This document shows positions 1 through 11,460 of a DNA stretch of 64,000 nt, piece by piece (position 1 is the stretch's first letter; the number at the start of each line of letters is the position of its first letter). The notes beneath the pieces were generated by a model. The model ran no database searches. It was given only the letters and a program-made list of their open reading frames with translations, and had not been told where the DNA came from. Both the position numbers and the translations under genes were made by a program. This DNA is from Isoetes taiwanensis (lineage: Eukaryota; Streptophyta; Lycopodiopsida; Isoetales; Isoetaceae): the NCBI GenBank assembly GCA_021234155.1, contig JAJEKV010000019.1:2339999-2403998 (forward strand), read 5' to 3'.

Positions 1-273
1 AACATGGTGTTAAACATCTGCTAATCAGATGTAGAATGATTTAGTACATATAGGTCGGCTACGTATGGCTTGGTACCGTCGAATGTTTACTAAAACATCG
101 CCAATTCCTATATTAGTGTCGGATTTTTATCAACAACACCATCAGAAACTAGGATATGAATTAGTAAAACATTCTCACAACCTTCGATAACAGTACAACA
201 CACACTTTTCAACACCGCGTGGCCAAGGCCAACAACGACACCAAGTGAGGGTTGTACTTGTCAACGAAAGTTT

Positions 274-487
274 AAAAGTAATTTTTTGTAGTAACCTTTG
301 GCTTGCTAAACCGCTAAAATCTATCTTTGTGTTATCGAAGATACTATACTCATAATAAATAAATGTCTGAAATTTGGACCAAAAGTAATTTTTGTAGTAG
401 CCTTTGGCTTGCTAAACCTGCTAAAATCTATCTTTGTGTTATCTGAAGATACTATACTCATAATAAATAAATGTACGTAATTTAGAC
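274..487. repeat. 107-bp tandem repeat, two copies (also 4471-4685)
   Basis: Two adjacent copies of about 107 bp start with aaaagtaattttt at 274 and 381. Each contains 'cctttggcttgctaaac' and ends near 'actcataataaataaatg'. A partial third copy of the terminal part lies near 675-705. The same pair recurs at 4471 and 4578 in the second 4.2-kb unit, so the small duplication predates the large one. Confidence 0.85.
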
Positions 488-1500
488 CAATATAAAATGT
501 GTGCTAACCTTGGGCGACCTCTTTTCTTTGTGTTTGATGACCTCTTCATCCTCAATGTCGAGGAGGTATGTTTTTGTTTCTTGTTTGAGTTTGAATGGCC
601 ATTCTGTTCCATTTGAATATGTGATCGGGGATATATCCTTTTGTATCAATGAGGTTAAAAGCATAGAAATGTCATACTCATAATAAATAAATATATAGAA
701 TTTGAACAAATGCAAGATTGATAATTGACCTTAGATGACTTTTTTTCGATGCATTGATAATTTCCCTTTATGCTCAAGGTCAACATTTTGTGCTCTTGTT
801 TTACCGTCTACTTTTGGACAATCAAATCTGTTAGATTCAAACATTCTATTAGTAATATTATGTACATTGGTACATTGACCAAGAGTTAGATTTGTGATTT
901 GCACCGGAAGCTTCAAGATCCGTATATGGCAATTTTGCAATTTCTCATCTTTGTAATCAAATGATGAAAACATCATTTTAATTTATCACGTTTCTAGAAT
1001 ATCAAATTGCGTAATTGCTTACCTAGGAATCTTCTTGAGTTTTTTCGAGCATAGTACTTTTGTTGTCGCCAAAACTACGGTGTCCTAAAACTTTTGTGGT
1101 CTCATTGCATATAGTATCACTTGAACCAAGCACGGGCAATCTATTAGAAGTTAAATGTTAGAAACCCTTGTGAAATAACAAAATGAAAAATTAAACAAAA
1201 TATGGATATTAAATTGTGACAACCTTGGGCTTACCCTTTCTTTTTTTTGCCTTGGTTCATTTTGAGCATGTTGATCTTCACCATCATAGCTTTCTAATGC
1301 TTGAACCCTAATAATGATTATAAAAATCACCACACGATTAGATTAGTTTATTGTATTGTTTAGCGACTATAAAATGTTGTGATAGTTAATTTATACACAG
1401 GGCGGCTTAGGTGACATGTTGATCACTTCTTGGTATTTCCAATCTTGGTTTTATTTGAGCAAATTTTCCCGGACACAATATTCTCCAACTTCTTGATTAA
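488..1500 (-). other. Series of exon-like blocks on the minus strand, unknown gene
   Basis: Read on the minus strand, several short, highly charged open segments each end at a possible donor. Examples are a block ending EEVIKHKEKRSPK before GTTAGC near 508-600, one containing NETTKVLGH and STMLEKTQEDS before GTAAGC near 1020-1140, one ending AQNEPRQKKERVSP near 1225-1320, and one reading LIKKLENIVSGKICSNKTKI near 1400-1500. The order is repeated in the second 4.2-kb unit (about 4700-5700). This could be the remnant of a split gene for a lysine-rich protein. I do not recognise the family, and low-complexity AT-rich DNA could imitate the pattern. Confidence 0.25.
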
Positions 1501-1730
1501 TCCGCGCATGTGAAAGAACAAATATTAAAACATATAATCTAGCAAGAGTTATGTGTATTAAGAAAAAAGCTATATGCATTGTTATTTACCGCCATATGCA
1601 AGACCAAGGGCACAAAGCAGATCTTTTTTTTCCATCGATGTGTATTCATACCTGGCATGGGCAAGCGACCCATCTCAAATTCTACCTGAACATGCTCTAG
1701 TCTTTTTGCAGCTTCACATACGGTTGCATG

Positions 1731-1971
1731 GTTGTATCTGATGGATCTTTGCATTATACTAACATCTTACATGGCCAGATGGATGCTCTGTTTGCAGCCA
1801 TGAACAGGCCTGGCTATAGCAACGTAAAGATTGTTATAAATGAAACAGGTTGGCCAACATGCTGCACAATATAACAGAAGATTCGCAAGAAGAGCGCTGG
1901 GTAAAGTTTCAGACATTACAGGAACTCTGCTTGGCCCAGTCACAAGCCTGCCCCTATGGCTGCAATTTTAA
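1731..1971 (+). pseudogene. Glycoside hydrolase family 17 (beta-1,3-glucanase) fragment, copy 1
   Basis: GH17 enzymes hydrolyse beta-1,3-glucans such as callose in the plant cell wall. The plus-strand frame from 1731 reads SDGSLHYTNILHGQMDALFA and then GYSNVKIVINETGWPT. This is the family segment that carries the catalytic nucleophile in the xETGWPS motif. After GWPT the frame shifts by one. From 1858 it continues as AAQYNRRFARRALGKV and GTLLGPV, which matches the conserved region downstream of the ETGWP motif, then meets TAA at 1969. Only about 80 of roughly 330-480 residues are present, with no signal peptide and no N-terminal barrel strands. The bases normally encoding the loop between GWPS and the AAxYN helix are missing. 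The fragment lies inside the 4.2-kb repeat and was probably carried there by a mobile element. Confidence 0.75.
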
Positions 1972-3424
1972 TCTGTGCAACAGCAGCTGCTCGCATGGTC
2001 TGCATTTCCATAGCTATATGTAAACTTGCTGAAATCCGGCATAGCCCAAAAGCCAAAACCAGTGAAAGATGCTTTGGATCATATCTAAAAGCTATGAATG
2101 AAATATCTACGGCAATATTACGCAGCCTGTGATATCACAGAGAATACGCAATTTGGGAAATACCTAGCCGTTTCCAGCAACATTGCTTATAGCTACTTTT
2201 ACTTTTTGCTCACACAAGGCCGGCAAAACCCAACAACAGGGGCTGAACGGAGCAACATAAATGGGCTGTTGTATGCATCTTGCAATTCTGTTTTTACGGT
2301 CGAACTTTCTACTGTCTATTTCGCTTCATTTCTCAAAACTGCCTGGACTTGCAGAATCGATTCATGGCTTTGCAGTTAAGGATTTCTAATCTCTAGGCAT
2401 CGAATTATAATTCCGACCCTGTAAATCGATAGAGCCTTCTCAAAATTTATACATAACAGGCTCTATTCTCAGGAAAATTGATTTTCCCGAAGAAATCATA
2501 ATTCCGATCTTACAAATCCATGGAGGGTTCTCAAAATTTTCTAAGCATAGATGAGGTGCTCATGTTTTGAGCGATCACTGGAAGCAATTTTCAATTCAAA
2601 GCTTTAAAAAACTGAATACTAAAATTAAGATAAGCATTGAGCAATGAACTTACCCGGAGGTTTTTCTTTTTGCACAAAAGGCGGTGCGAGGAGTTCTTTT
2701 TTTTTTTTTCCACTTTGGCCCGGCTTTGCCACTCAAAGGCGGTGCAGGAGTTCTGCAAGCACCATAACAAACGTACAATTTGGTTTCCTCAGTTTCCGAG
2801 CATAATTTGCAACTCCCTCATGCCAAAATTGAAGTTTGTTTGGGCACCGGAATCAATTAAATTGAGGCTATAAAGGATTAAATAGTTTAACAATTGAAGC
2901 AAAAGATGCATTAGAATCAAAAGGACTAAATGAGGCATAAGCGATGAAATTAGATCATTATCAAGGAAGGAAGGGACTCTGCAAGGAAAAAATAGAATAG
3001 GGGAGCAAGGCTCAGGGTATGGAAATTTTCCAAACTGAAGCGAATTTAACAACTTACCGGAGGGTTTTTTTGCAGAGTCTAGAGTCCCCGGCGTTCAGTT
3101 GCTTGGCGCTCTGGGAGTTCTCAACCATCATACTAAAAGTTTAACAATTTGGCTTGCAATTCATAGAGAGAAGCTGCCTTACCTAGAGGGTGCGATCGCG
3201 ATTCTATTTAGGCGAAACAGTAGAAGCGGTGCCCGGCTTAGATGAGCCAAGCGCGAGTAGCCAGATGAGGCACAACGGCTGTACCGTAAGGCCTTGATTG
3301 CCTGAAACAAATGGATGTGTAGTCCCGAAATAAAAAGGGCACCTAAAAGTCGATATACATAATTCTAAAATACTTTTGGCCGGTTTTATTTAGTAATCAT
3401 ATATATAGCAAAGAATAGTATGCC
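1972..3424. other. Interval without recognised gene in repeat unit 1
   Basis: No protein family is recognisable here. Two diverged copies of an 80-100-bp block occur at about 2395-2540 ('aatcatcataattccg'-like text plus 'ttctcaaaatttt'). On the minus strand three G/GTAAG donor-like sites (near 2650, 3055 and 3185) follow short GC-richer stretches, one of which reads AIKALRYSRCASSGYSRLAH. These look like decayed exons of a captured gene, but I cannot name it. Confidence 0.3.
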
Positions 3425-4135
3425 TCATTGAGTTGTCGTTATATGTACCAATGAAGGGTGCTTGTAGGGTGCCCCGCAGATAGGAGCCGATGGTAATGCG
3501 TCTGGCCCATAATTACAACAGATGACTGGCATTTTGAGGTCCATGAAATCACCTTCCACGCCGAGGGCAGTGAAACAGAACAAATTATTTATGATACGCG
3601 ATTTGTTAGAAAACTCGTGGATCGAGTAAAGTTGCTCTAGAGTTTGCGGCAGAGGTTCGAGAGATGGCAGTAGGCGGCGACCATTGTTGCAACAAAACGA
3701 CATGTTTTCGGAGTTAAGTAAGTCAATCTGGCATATGCTGCATTTTTTTGTCCATTTCAGTGGTTCGTGTCCTTCGGGCTTCATGTCTTGTTGCATCATA
3801 TCTATTTGGTCTTGCCCGGTGAATTTGCGGTGTTCCAATTTGATGTGTTGACGGTAATGACAGCACTTTGGTCGTTTTGTTCCATGGAGGCCATACTCGA
3901 TATGGCCTCCATGGAACTTGGGCTCATATTTTTATGACACAGATTGGTCTTCTGCTTGTTTATTGGACCAACTGAGAATGGATCTATTGGGCATGCTGGT
4001 ATCTGTTTTATTGCTGAGGTAGCAATTTTCTTCGATCTTTTTTGGGCTTCATAGTCTCGACGGTATTTGCGACGTCTAAGGATCTTGGCTATTTCATCGT
4101 TAGGAAGGCCTTCTAGATTGGCTGGAGATAGCCTA
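3425..4135 (-). pseudogene. Helitron Rep/helicase N-terminal remnant
   Basis: Helitron RepHel proteins drive rolling-circle transposition. Their N-terminus has a zinc-finger-like region, a 'CC..G...LP.L.P.P..L..L' stretch and a 'N..F.FTALGV' motif ahead of the HUH nuclease. Here the minus-strand frame shows CSICQIDLLNSENMSFCCNN, then GRRLLPSLEPLPQTLEQLYS, then IINNLFCFTALGVEGDF, in the order expected for plant Helitrons. An upstream frame (about 4135-3840) reads EIAKILRRRKYRRDYEAQKR and CPIDPFSVGPI and joins by a one-base frameshift near 3838. The protein stops at TGA near 3425, before any HUH nuclease or helicase motif, so it cannot act on its own. It is absent from unit 2 of the repeat. Confidence 0.7.
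3879..3917. other. Perfect 17-bp-stem inverted repeat with 5-nt loop
   Basis: GTTCCATGGAGGCCATA at 3879-3895 is followed by the loop CTCGA and then its exact reverse complement at 3901-3917. It sits inside the Helitron Rep reading frame, encoding a SMEA...SMASME-like stretch. It is the longest perfect short-loop hairpin I noticed in the window. No CTAG-type Helitron terminus follows it. Confidence 0.9.
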
Positions 4136-5922
4136 TTATAGATACGATGAAAAAATCGTCAATCAGATGTGATAAGGTTTTCTATCTATCAATCAAACAT
4201 GGTGTTAAACATCTGCTAATCAGATGTAGAATGATTTAGTACATATAGGTCGGCTACGTATGGCTTGGTACCGATCGAATGTTTACTAAAACATACGCCA
4301 ATTCCTATATTAGTGTCGGATTTTTATCAACAACACCATCAGAAACTAGGATATGAATTAGTAAAACATTCTTACAACCTTCGATAACAGTACAACACAC
4401 ACTTTTCAACACCGCGTGGCCAAGGCCAACAACGACACCAAGTGAGGGTTGTACTTGTCAACGAAAGTTTAAAAGTAATTTTTTGTAGTAACCTTTGGCT
4501 TGCTAAACTGCTAAAATCTATGCTGTGTTATACGAAGATACTATACTCATAATAAATAAATGTACAGAATTTGGACCAAAAGTAATTTTTTGTAGTAGCC
4601 TTTGGCTTGCTAAACTGCTAAAATCTATGCTGTGTTATACGAAGATACTATACTCATAATAAATAAATGTACAGAATTTAGACCAATATAAAATGTGTGC
4701 TAACCTTGGACGGCCTCTTTTCTTTGTGTTTGATGACTGCTCTTCATCCTCAATGTCAGGAGGTATGTTTTTTTGTTTACTGTTTGAGTTTGAATGGCCA
4801 TTCCTGTTCCATTTGAATATGTGATCAGGGATATATCCTTTTGTATCAATGAGGTTAAAAGCATAGAAATGTCATACTCATAATAAATAAATATATAGAA
4901 TTTGAACAAATGCAAGATTGATACTTGACCTTAGATGACTTTTTTTCGTGCGCTTTGATAATTTCCCTTTATGCTCAAGGTCAACATTTTCGTGCTCTTG
5001 TTTACCGTCTACTTTTGGACAATCAGTCCTGTTAGATTCAAACATTCTATTAGTAATATTATGTACATTGGTACATTGACCAAGAGTTAGATTTGTGATT
5101 TGCACCTGGAAGCTTCAAGATCCGTATGGCAATTTTGCAATTTCTCACTGCTGTAATCAAATGATGAAAATATCATTTTAATTTATCACGTTTCTAGAAT
5201 ATCAAATTGCGTAATTGCTTACCTAGGAATCTTCTTCAGTTTTTTTCGAGCATAGTACTTTTGTTGTCGCTTACGGTGTCCTAAAACTTTTGTGGTCTCA
5301 TTGCATATAGTATCACTTGAACCAAGCACAGGCAATCTATTAGAAGTTAAATGTTAGAAACCCTTGTGAAATAACAAAATGAAAAATTAAACAAAATATG
5401 GATATTAAATTGTGACAACCTTGGCGACCCTTTCTTTTTTTTGCCTTTGGTTCATTTCGAGCATGTTGATCTTCACCATCATAGCTTTCTAATGCTTGAA
5501 CCCTAATAATGATTATAAAAAATCACACAGCATTAGATTAGTTTATTGTATTGTTTAGCGACTATAAAATGTTGTGATAGTTAATTTATACCTGGGACGC
5601 TTAGGTGACATGTTGATCACTTGCTGGTATTTCCAATCTTGGTTTTATTTGAGCAAATTTTCCCAGACACAATATTCTCCAACTTCTTGATTAATGCTGC
5701 ATGTGAAAGAACAAATATTAAAGCATATAATCTAGCAAGAGTTATGCGTATTAAGAAAAAGCTATATGCATTGTTATTTACTGCCATATGCAAGACCAAG
5801 GGCACAAAGCAGATCTTTTTTTTCCATCGATGTGTATTCATACCTGGCATGGGCAAGCGACCCATCTCAAATTCTACCTGAACATGCTCTAGTCTTTTTG
5901 CAGCTTCACATACGGTTGCATG

Positions 5923-6163
5923 GTTGTATCTGATGGATCTTTGCATTATACTAACATCTTACATGGCCAGATGGATGCTCTGTTTGCAGCCATGAACAGG
6001 CCTGGCTATAGCAACGTAAAGATTGTTATAAATGAAACAGGTTGGCCAACATGCTGCACAATATAACAGAAGATTCGCAAGAAGAGCGCTGGGTAAAGTT
6101 TCAGACATTACAGGAACTCTGCTTGGCCCAGTCACAAGCCCCGCCTCTATGGTCGCAATTTTA
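5923..6163 (+). pseudogene. GH17 beta-1,3-glucanase fragment, copy 2
   Basis: This is the duplicate of the fragment at 1731-1971 and lies at the same place in the second 4.2-kb unit. The TNILHGQMDALFAAM and NETGWPT stretches are retained, and so is the frameshift right after GWPT, so the break predates the duplication. The tail differs from copy 1 by small indels after GTLLGPV, which removes the TAA there and extends the frame for about 20 more codons. Confidence 0.72.
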
Positions 6164-6287
6164 ATCAGGTACAGGCAAATGTCTTTCGCATGGTCTGCAT
6201 TTCCATAGCTATATGTAAACTTGTTGAAATCGGCATAGCCCAAAAATAAAACCAATTGAAAGATGCTTTGGATCATATCTAAAAGCT
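5965..6287 (-). other. Minus-strand open segment with splice-like borders (antisense to the GH17 piece)
   Basis: The minus strand stays open for about 105 codons. It is preceded by TTTTAG and followed by GTAAGATG at 5964, which would make a tidy exon. It lies directly antisense to the GH17 homology, which explains the sequence better. The segment is also broken in the first unit. I list it because it is the longest open frame in the repeat and could mislead gene prediction. Confidence 0.15.
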
Positions 6288-7594
6288 ATGAATGAAATAT
6301 CTCTGACAATATTACGCGCCTGATATCACGAGAGAATACGCAATTTGGGAAATACCTAGCCGCTTCCAAAGAACATTGCTTATAGCTACTTTTACTTTTT
6401 GCTCACACAAGGCCGGCAAAAAACCAACAACAAGGGCTGAACGGAGCAACATAAATGGGCTGTTGTATGCATCTTGCAATTCGCTTTTACTGGTCGAACT
6501 TTCTATCGTCTATTTCGCTTCATTTCTCAAAACCGCCTGGACTTGCGTAATCGATTCATGGCTTTGCGGTTAAGGATTTCTAATCTCTAGGCATCGAATT
6601 ATAATTCCGACCACTAAAATCGATAGAGCCTTCTCAAAATTTATACATAATAAGGCTCTATTCTCGGAAAATTGATTTTCCCAAGAAATCATAATTCGAT
6701 CTTACAAATCCATGGAGGGTTCTCAAAATTTTCTAAGCATAGATGAGGTGCTCATGTTTTGAGCGATCACTGGAAGCAATTTTCAATTCAAAGCTTTAAA
6801 AAACTGAATACTAAAATTAAGATAAGCATTGAACAGCAGAACTTACCGGAGGTTTTTTCTTTGCACTGGGCAAGGCGGTGCAGGAGTTCTGTTTTTTTCT
6901 TTCCACTAGGCGCCGGCTTTGCCCTCGCATAGTCTTGAGTTCCTACAAAGCACCATAACAAACGTACAATTTGGTTTCCTCAGTTTCCGAGCAAAATTTG
7001 CAACTCCCTCATGCCAAAATTGAAGTTTGTTTGGGCACCGGAATCAATTAAATTGAGGCTATAAAGGATTAAATAGTTTAACAATTGAAGCAAAAGATGC
7101 ATTAGAATCAAAGGACTAAATGAGGCATAAGCAGAATTAGATCTGTTATCAAGGAAGGAAGGGACTCTGCAAGGAAAAAACAGGGGAGCAAGGCTCAGGG
7201 TATGGAAATTTTCCAAACTGAAGCGAATTTAACAACTTACCGGAGGGTTTTTTTTTTGCAGTCTAGAGTCCCTGCGTTGCTTGCTTGGCTCTGGGGAGTT
7301 CTCGCAACCATCATACTAAAAGTTTAACAATTTGGCTTGCAATTCACAGAGGGAAGGTGCCTTACCTAGAGGGTGCGATCGCGATTCTATTTAGGCGAAC
7401 AGGTAGACGGTGCTTCGGCTTAGATGAGCCAAGCGCGAGTAGCCAGATGAGGCACAACGGCTGTACCGTAAGGCCTTGATTGCCGGAAACAAATGGATGT
7501 GTAGTCGGAAATAAAAAAGGGCGCCTAAAAGTCAGTATACATAATTCTAAAATACTTTTTGGCGCCGGTTTTATTTAGTAATCATATATATAGG

Positions 7595-7778
<184 letters not shown>

Positions 7779-7814
7779 AGTGAGTGTACTATAAGGGAGT
7801 ACACAAATTCTGAG

Positions 7815-9774
7815 TCCAAACTTAAGATTCTCTTAAGATTCCCCTAGATTCTCAAAGATTTTCTCTAGATTTCTCAAGATTCTATATAGATTCTCTTAGA
7901 TTCCTTTAGGCTCTATCAAGATTCCCCTAGAAAATACACTTAGTGTAAAAGATTCCCTTAGATTCTTAGGATTCTACAAAGATTCCTCAAGATCTCAAAC
8001 GTTATCACAAGGATCCTCTAAATTTTCCAGAATTCTATGTAGATTCTATAGAGATTCCCCTAGATTCTTGAAGATTCCATCAAGATTCCCCTAGATTCTC
8101 GAAGATTTTATGAAGATGCACTTAGATTCTGCTAGATTCTGAGCCATTCAATGAAGATTCTATAAAGATTCGCTTAGATTCTTGAAGATTCAGGAAAAAG
8201 TATCTTAGATTCTCAAAGATTTAAGGAAGATTCCCTTAAATACTCTTAATCCCATAGATTACTTAAGGTTCTCTTAAGATTCTCCTAGATTCTCAAAGAT
8301 TATCCCAAATTTTCCAAGATTCTATATAGATTACATTTGGATTCCCTTAGATTCTATCAAGATTCCCTACTAAACACACTTAATAATGAAAGATTCCCTA
8401 AGATTCCCATAAATTCCCTAATTTTGTTGGGGTTCCCCTAGCCTCCTAAAGATCATCTCAAAAATCATCTAGATTCCCCATGTTTCTATGTAGATTCTCC
8501 CATCATAGATTCCCAAAGATTCTCTTGAGGTTCATTTAAATTCTCCAAAATCCTATGGAGATTCCCCTAGAGTCTCTTAAATTCCCATAGATTCTGTAAA
8601 ATTCTAAGTTTCCAAAAAGAAACTTAGTATTCGATCACATTAGCTCCAACTGCGACGGAACGATGCCAAAGTACCACTCATTGGAAAGTTCTCGACGAGA
8701 GGAATCCAATAGTGTGGGCCCCACCTTCATCCGACCCCTCTACTGCAAGTTATCGGCCTTTGAAGCTGATTCCCCTAGAAAAACACACTTAGTGTAAAAG
8801 ATTCCCTAAGATTCCCTTAGATTCTTAGGATTCTACAAAGATTCCTCGAGATTTCAAACGTTATCACAAGGATCCTCTAAATTCTTTAGAATTCTATGTA
8901 GATTCTCCTAGATTTTGTTAGATTCTATAGAGATTCCCCTAGAATCTTGAAAATTCCATCAAGATTCCCCTAGATTCTCAAAGATTTTAGCGCTTAGATT
9001 CTGCTAGATTCTGAGCCATTCAATGAAGATTCTATAAAGATTCACTTAGATTCTTGAAGATTCAGGAAAAAGTATCCTAGATTCTCAAAGATTTAAGGAA
9101 GATTCCCTTAAATACTCTTAATCCCATAAGTTACTTAAGATTCTCTTAAGATTCAACTAGATTCTCAAAGATTATCCCAGTTTTCCAAGATTCTATATAG
9201 ATTCTCTTAGATTCTATCGAGATTCCCCTACTAAACACACTTATTAATGAAAGATTCCTTAAGATTCCACAAAGCTTCCCCTAGATTCTTAAGATTCTAT
9301 AAAGATCCCTCTAGATTTTCGAACTTATCACAAGAAACCTCTAGAGTCTCCAAAATTCTATGTGGATTCTCCTAAATTTTGTTAGATTCTATATAGATTC
9401 CCTTAGATTCTATAGATTTTCAAGGATTCTCAAAGATTTTATGAAGATGCACTTCGATCCTACTAGATTCTCTATGATTCTCTTGAGATTCCCATAAATT
9501 CCCTAATTTTGTTGGGGTTCCTCTAGCCTCCTAAAGATCATCTCAAGATTCCTCTAGATTTCCCATATTTCTATGTAGATTCTCCTAGATTCCCTTAGAT
9601 TCTATGAAGATTCTTCTACATTCTCAAAGGTTTTATAAAGATTCCTATAGAATCTCAAAGATTCCCTTGCGATTCTCATAGATTCCCAAAGATTCTCTTG
9701 AGCTTCCTTTAAATTCCCTAAAATCCTATGGAGATTCCCTAGATTCTTTTAAATTGCATAGATTCTCAGAAATT
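7815..9774. repeat. AGATTC/GAATCT array phased at about 10.5 bp
   Basis: The motif AGATTC (AATCT on the other strand) recurs every 10-11 bases, often as 21-bp pairs, with variable linkers such as CCCCTAG, TATATAG or TCAAAG. It is split by a conserved block at 8604-8768. The spacing equals one DNA helical turn. Any peptide reading (IPLDS/IKIPLDS-like on the opposite sense) is a by-product of the 21-bp period and not evidence of coding. Confidence 0.9.
8604..8627. other. Conserved element hairpin
   Basis: CTAAGTTTC, six loop bases and GAAACTTAG form a 9-bp stem. The same hairpin is found at 9775-9798, 11054-11077 (one arm mutated), 32309-32332 and 34065-34087. In each case it lies exactly between the conserved subterminal block and the AATCT array. 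Confidence 0.85.
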
Positions 9775-10169
9775 CTAAGTTTCCAAAAAGAAACTTAGTA
9801 TTCGATCACATTAGCTCCAACTCATGAGGGAACGATGCCAAAGCACCACTCATTGGGAAGTTCTCGGCGAGAGGAATCAATGGTGTGGGTCTCACCTTCA
9901 TCCCACCCCTCTACTTTGCAAGTTATCGGCCTTTGAAGTCGATTATAAAAAGAAGCTTCCTAGAAAGTCCATCTATTAATGTTGGTGCCACCTCATTACC
10001 TTTTTATTAAATAAGGGTGCCACCTCACCTCTTTTAATAAAGAAATTGCAATTTAATAAAAAATTTAATGGTTAGGATTTTTCCTCCCCCTTTTGATCCA
10101 ACGGTTAAGATTGACTGCACCAAAAAGCACCTTTTAAGGGACCTTCCTTGCATCTTCCCTTTAAAAAAT

Positions 10170-10172
<3 letters not shown>

Positions 10173-10223
<51 letters not shown>
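10173..10223. repeat. (TA)n microsatellite
   Basis: A pure TA run of about 50 bp that joins the truncated end of one array element to the TACAAG end of the next. Confidence 0.98.
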
Positions 10224-10227
<4 letters not shown>

Positions 10228-11357
10228 AGTGAGTGTACTATAAGGGAGTACACAAATTCTGAGTCCAAACTTAAGATTCTCTTAAGATTCCCCTAGATTC
10301 TCAAAGATTTTCTCTAGATTTCTCAAGATTCTATATAGATTCTCTTAGATTCCTTTAGGCTCTATCAAAATTCCCCTAGAAAATACACTTAGTGTAAAAG
10401 ATTCCCTTAGATTCTTAGGATTCTACAAAGATTCCTCAAGATCTCAAACGTTATCACAAGGATCCTCTAAATTTTCCAGAATTCTATGTAGATTCTATAG
10501 AGATTCCCCTAGATTCTTGAAGATTCCATCAAGATTCCCCTAGATTCTCGAAGATTTTATGAAGATGCACTTAGATTCGCTAGATTCTCGAGCCATTCAA
10601 TGAAGATTCTATAAAGATTAAACCTTAGATTCTTGAAGATTCGGAAAAAGTATCTTAGATTCTCAAAGATTTAAGGAAGATTCCCTTAAATACTCTTAAT
10701 CCCATAGATTACTTAAGGTTCTCTTAAGATTCTCCTAGATTCTCAAAGATTATCCCAAATTTTCCAAGATCCTATATAGATTCTGTTGGATTCCCTTAGA
10801 TTCTATCAAGATTCCCCTACTAAACACACTTAATAATGAAAGATTCCCTAAGATTCCCATAAATTCCCTAATTTTGTTGGGGTTCCCCTAGCCTCCTAAA
10901 GATCATCTCAAGATTCTTCTAGATTCCCCATGTTTCTATGTAGATTCTCCCATCATAGATTCCCAAAGATTCTCTTGAGGTTCATTTAAATTCTCCAAAA
11001 TCCTATGGAGATTCCCCTAGAGTCTCTTAAATTCCCATAGATTCTGTAAAATTCTAAGTTTCCAAAAAGAAACTCAGTATTCGATCACATTAGCTCCAAC
11101 TGCGACGGAACGATGCCAAAGTACCACTCATTGGAAAGTTCTCGGACCTTCCTTGCATCTTCCCTTTAAAAAATCAAGGGCCAAGATTTCACACGTGCCC
11201 GATCAACGGTTCATGGATGGGGTGCATGGCCCATGCATGGCCCATGCATGCCCCCCATCAAATCCAAGGGCCATTTAAGTGCCACCTCAAAAATTAGACG
11301 GATAGGATTAATCTCTACCCACATTCAACCCCCCATAGGACCCATCAAATAATTGTA
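10224..11357 (-). mobile_element. TIR element with AGATT array, full set of end features (reverse copy)
   Basis: It starts with the TACAAGTGAGTG end at 10224, carries an array at 10262-11053 and a hairpin at 11054-11077, then a shortened conserved block. It finishes with the distal end: G-box CACGTG at 11192, two CATGCATG RY motifs at 11232 and 11243, and the reversed terminal AATTGTA at 11351-11357 followed by TA-rich sequence. This copy shows what an element looks like from end to end in about 1.1 kb. The internal junction near 11144 ('ttctcg' to 'gaccttcc') is a deletion relative to the longer copies. Confidence 0.8.
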
Positions 11358-11370
11358 TATATATAAGATA

Positions 11371-11460
11371 TACAAGTGAGTGTACTATAAGGGAGTACAC
11401 AAATTTTGAGCCATCCAAACTTAAGATTCTCTTAAGATTCCCCTAGATTCTCAAAGATTA
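11371..11460 (-). mobile_element. Truncated TIR element end
   Basis: The TACAAGTGAGTGTACTATAA end and the first two or three array repeats are present. Homology stops abruptly at 11460, so the rest of the element is missing. Confidence 0.75.

Larger units (their letters stand above)
1..4195. repeat. 4.2-kb tandem duplication, unit 1
   Basis: The sequence at 1 onward (aacatggtgttaaacatc) restarts at 4196 and can be followed base for base through 7594, so this is a direct tandem duplication with a period of 4195 bp. The unit holds a 107-bp tandem repeat near its left end, minus-strand exon-like blocks, a GH17 glucanase fragment and, at its right end, a Helitron Rep remnant. Differences between the two units are mostly small indels at CG, CTG or CAG sites, not scattered substitutions. 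That implies a young duplication, sequencing noise at methylated sites, or both. Confidence 0.95.
4196..7594. repeat. 4.2-kb tandem duplication, unit 2 (right end lost)
   Basis: This is the second copy of the unit that starts at position 1. It follows unit 1 to the short native ATATATATA run (3398-3407 in unit 1, 7586-7594 here). At exactly that point it gives way to a long (TA)n tract and then to a TIR element. The Helitron Rep remnant seen at 3425-4135 of unit 1 is therefore missing. The break inside an ATATATA run fits insertion of a (TA)n-flanked element, with the other side of the target later lost or rearranged (inference). Confidence 0.93.
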
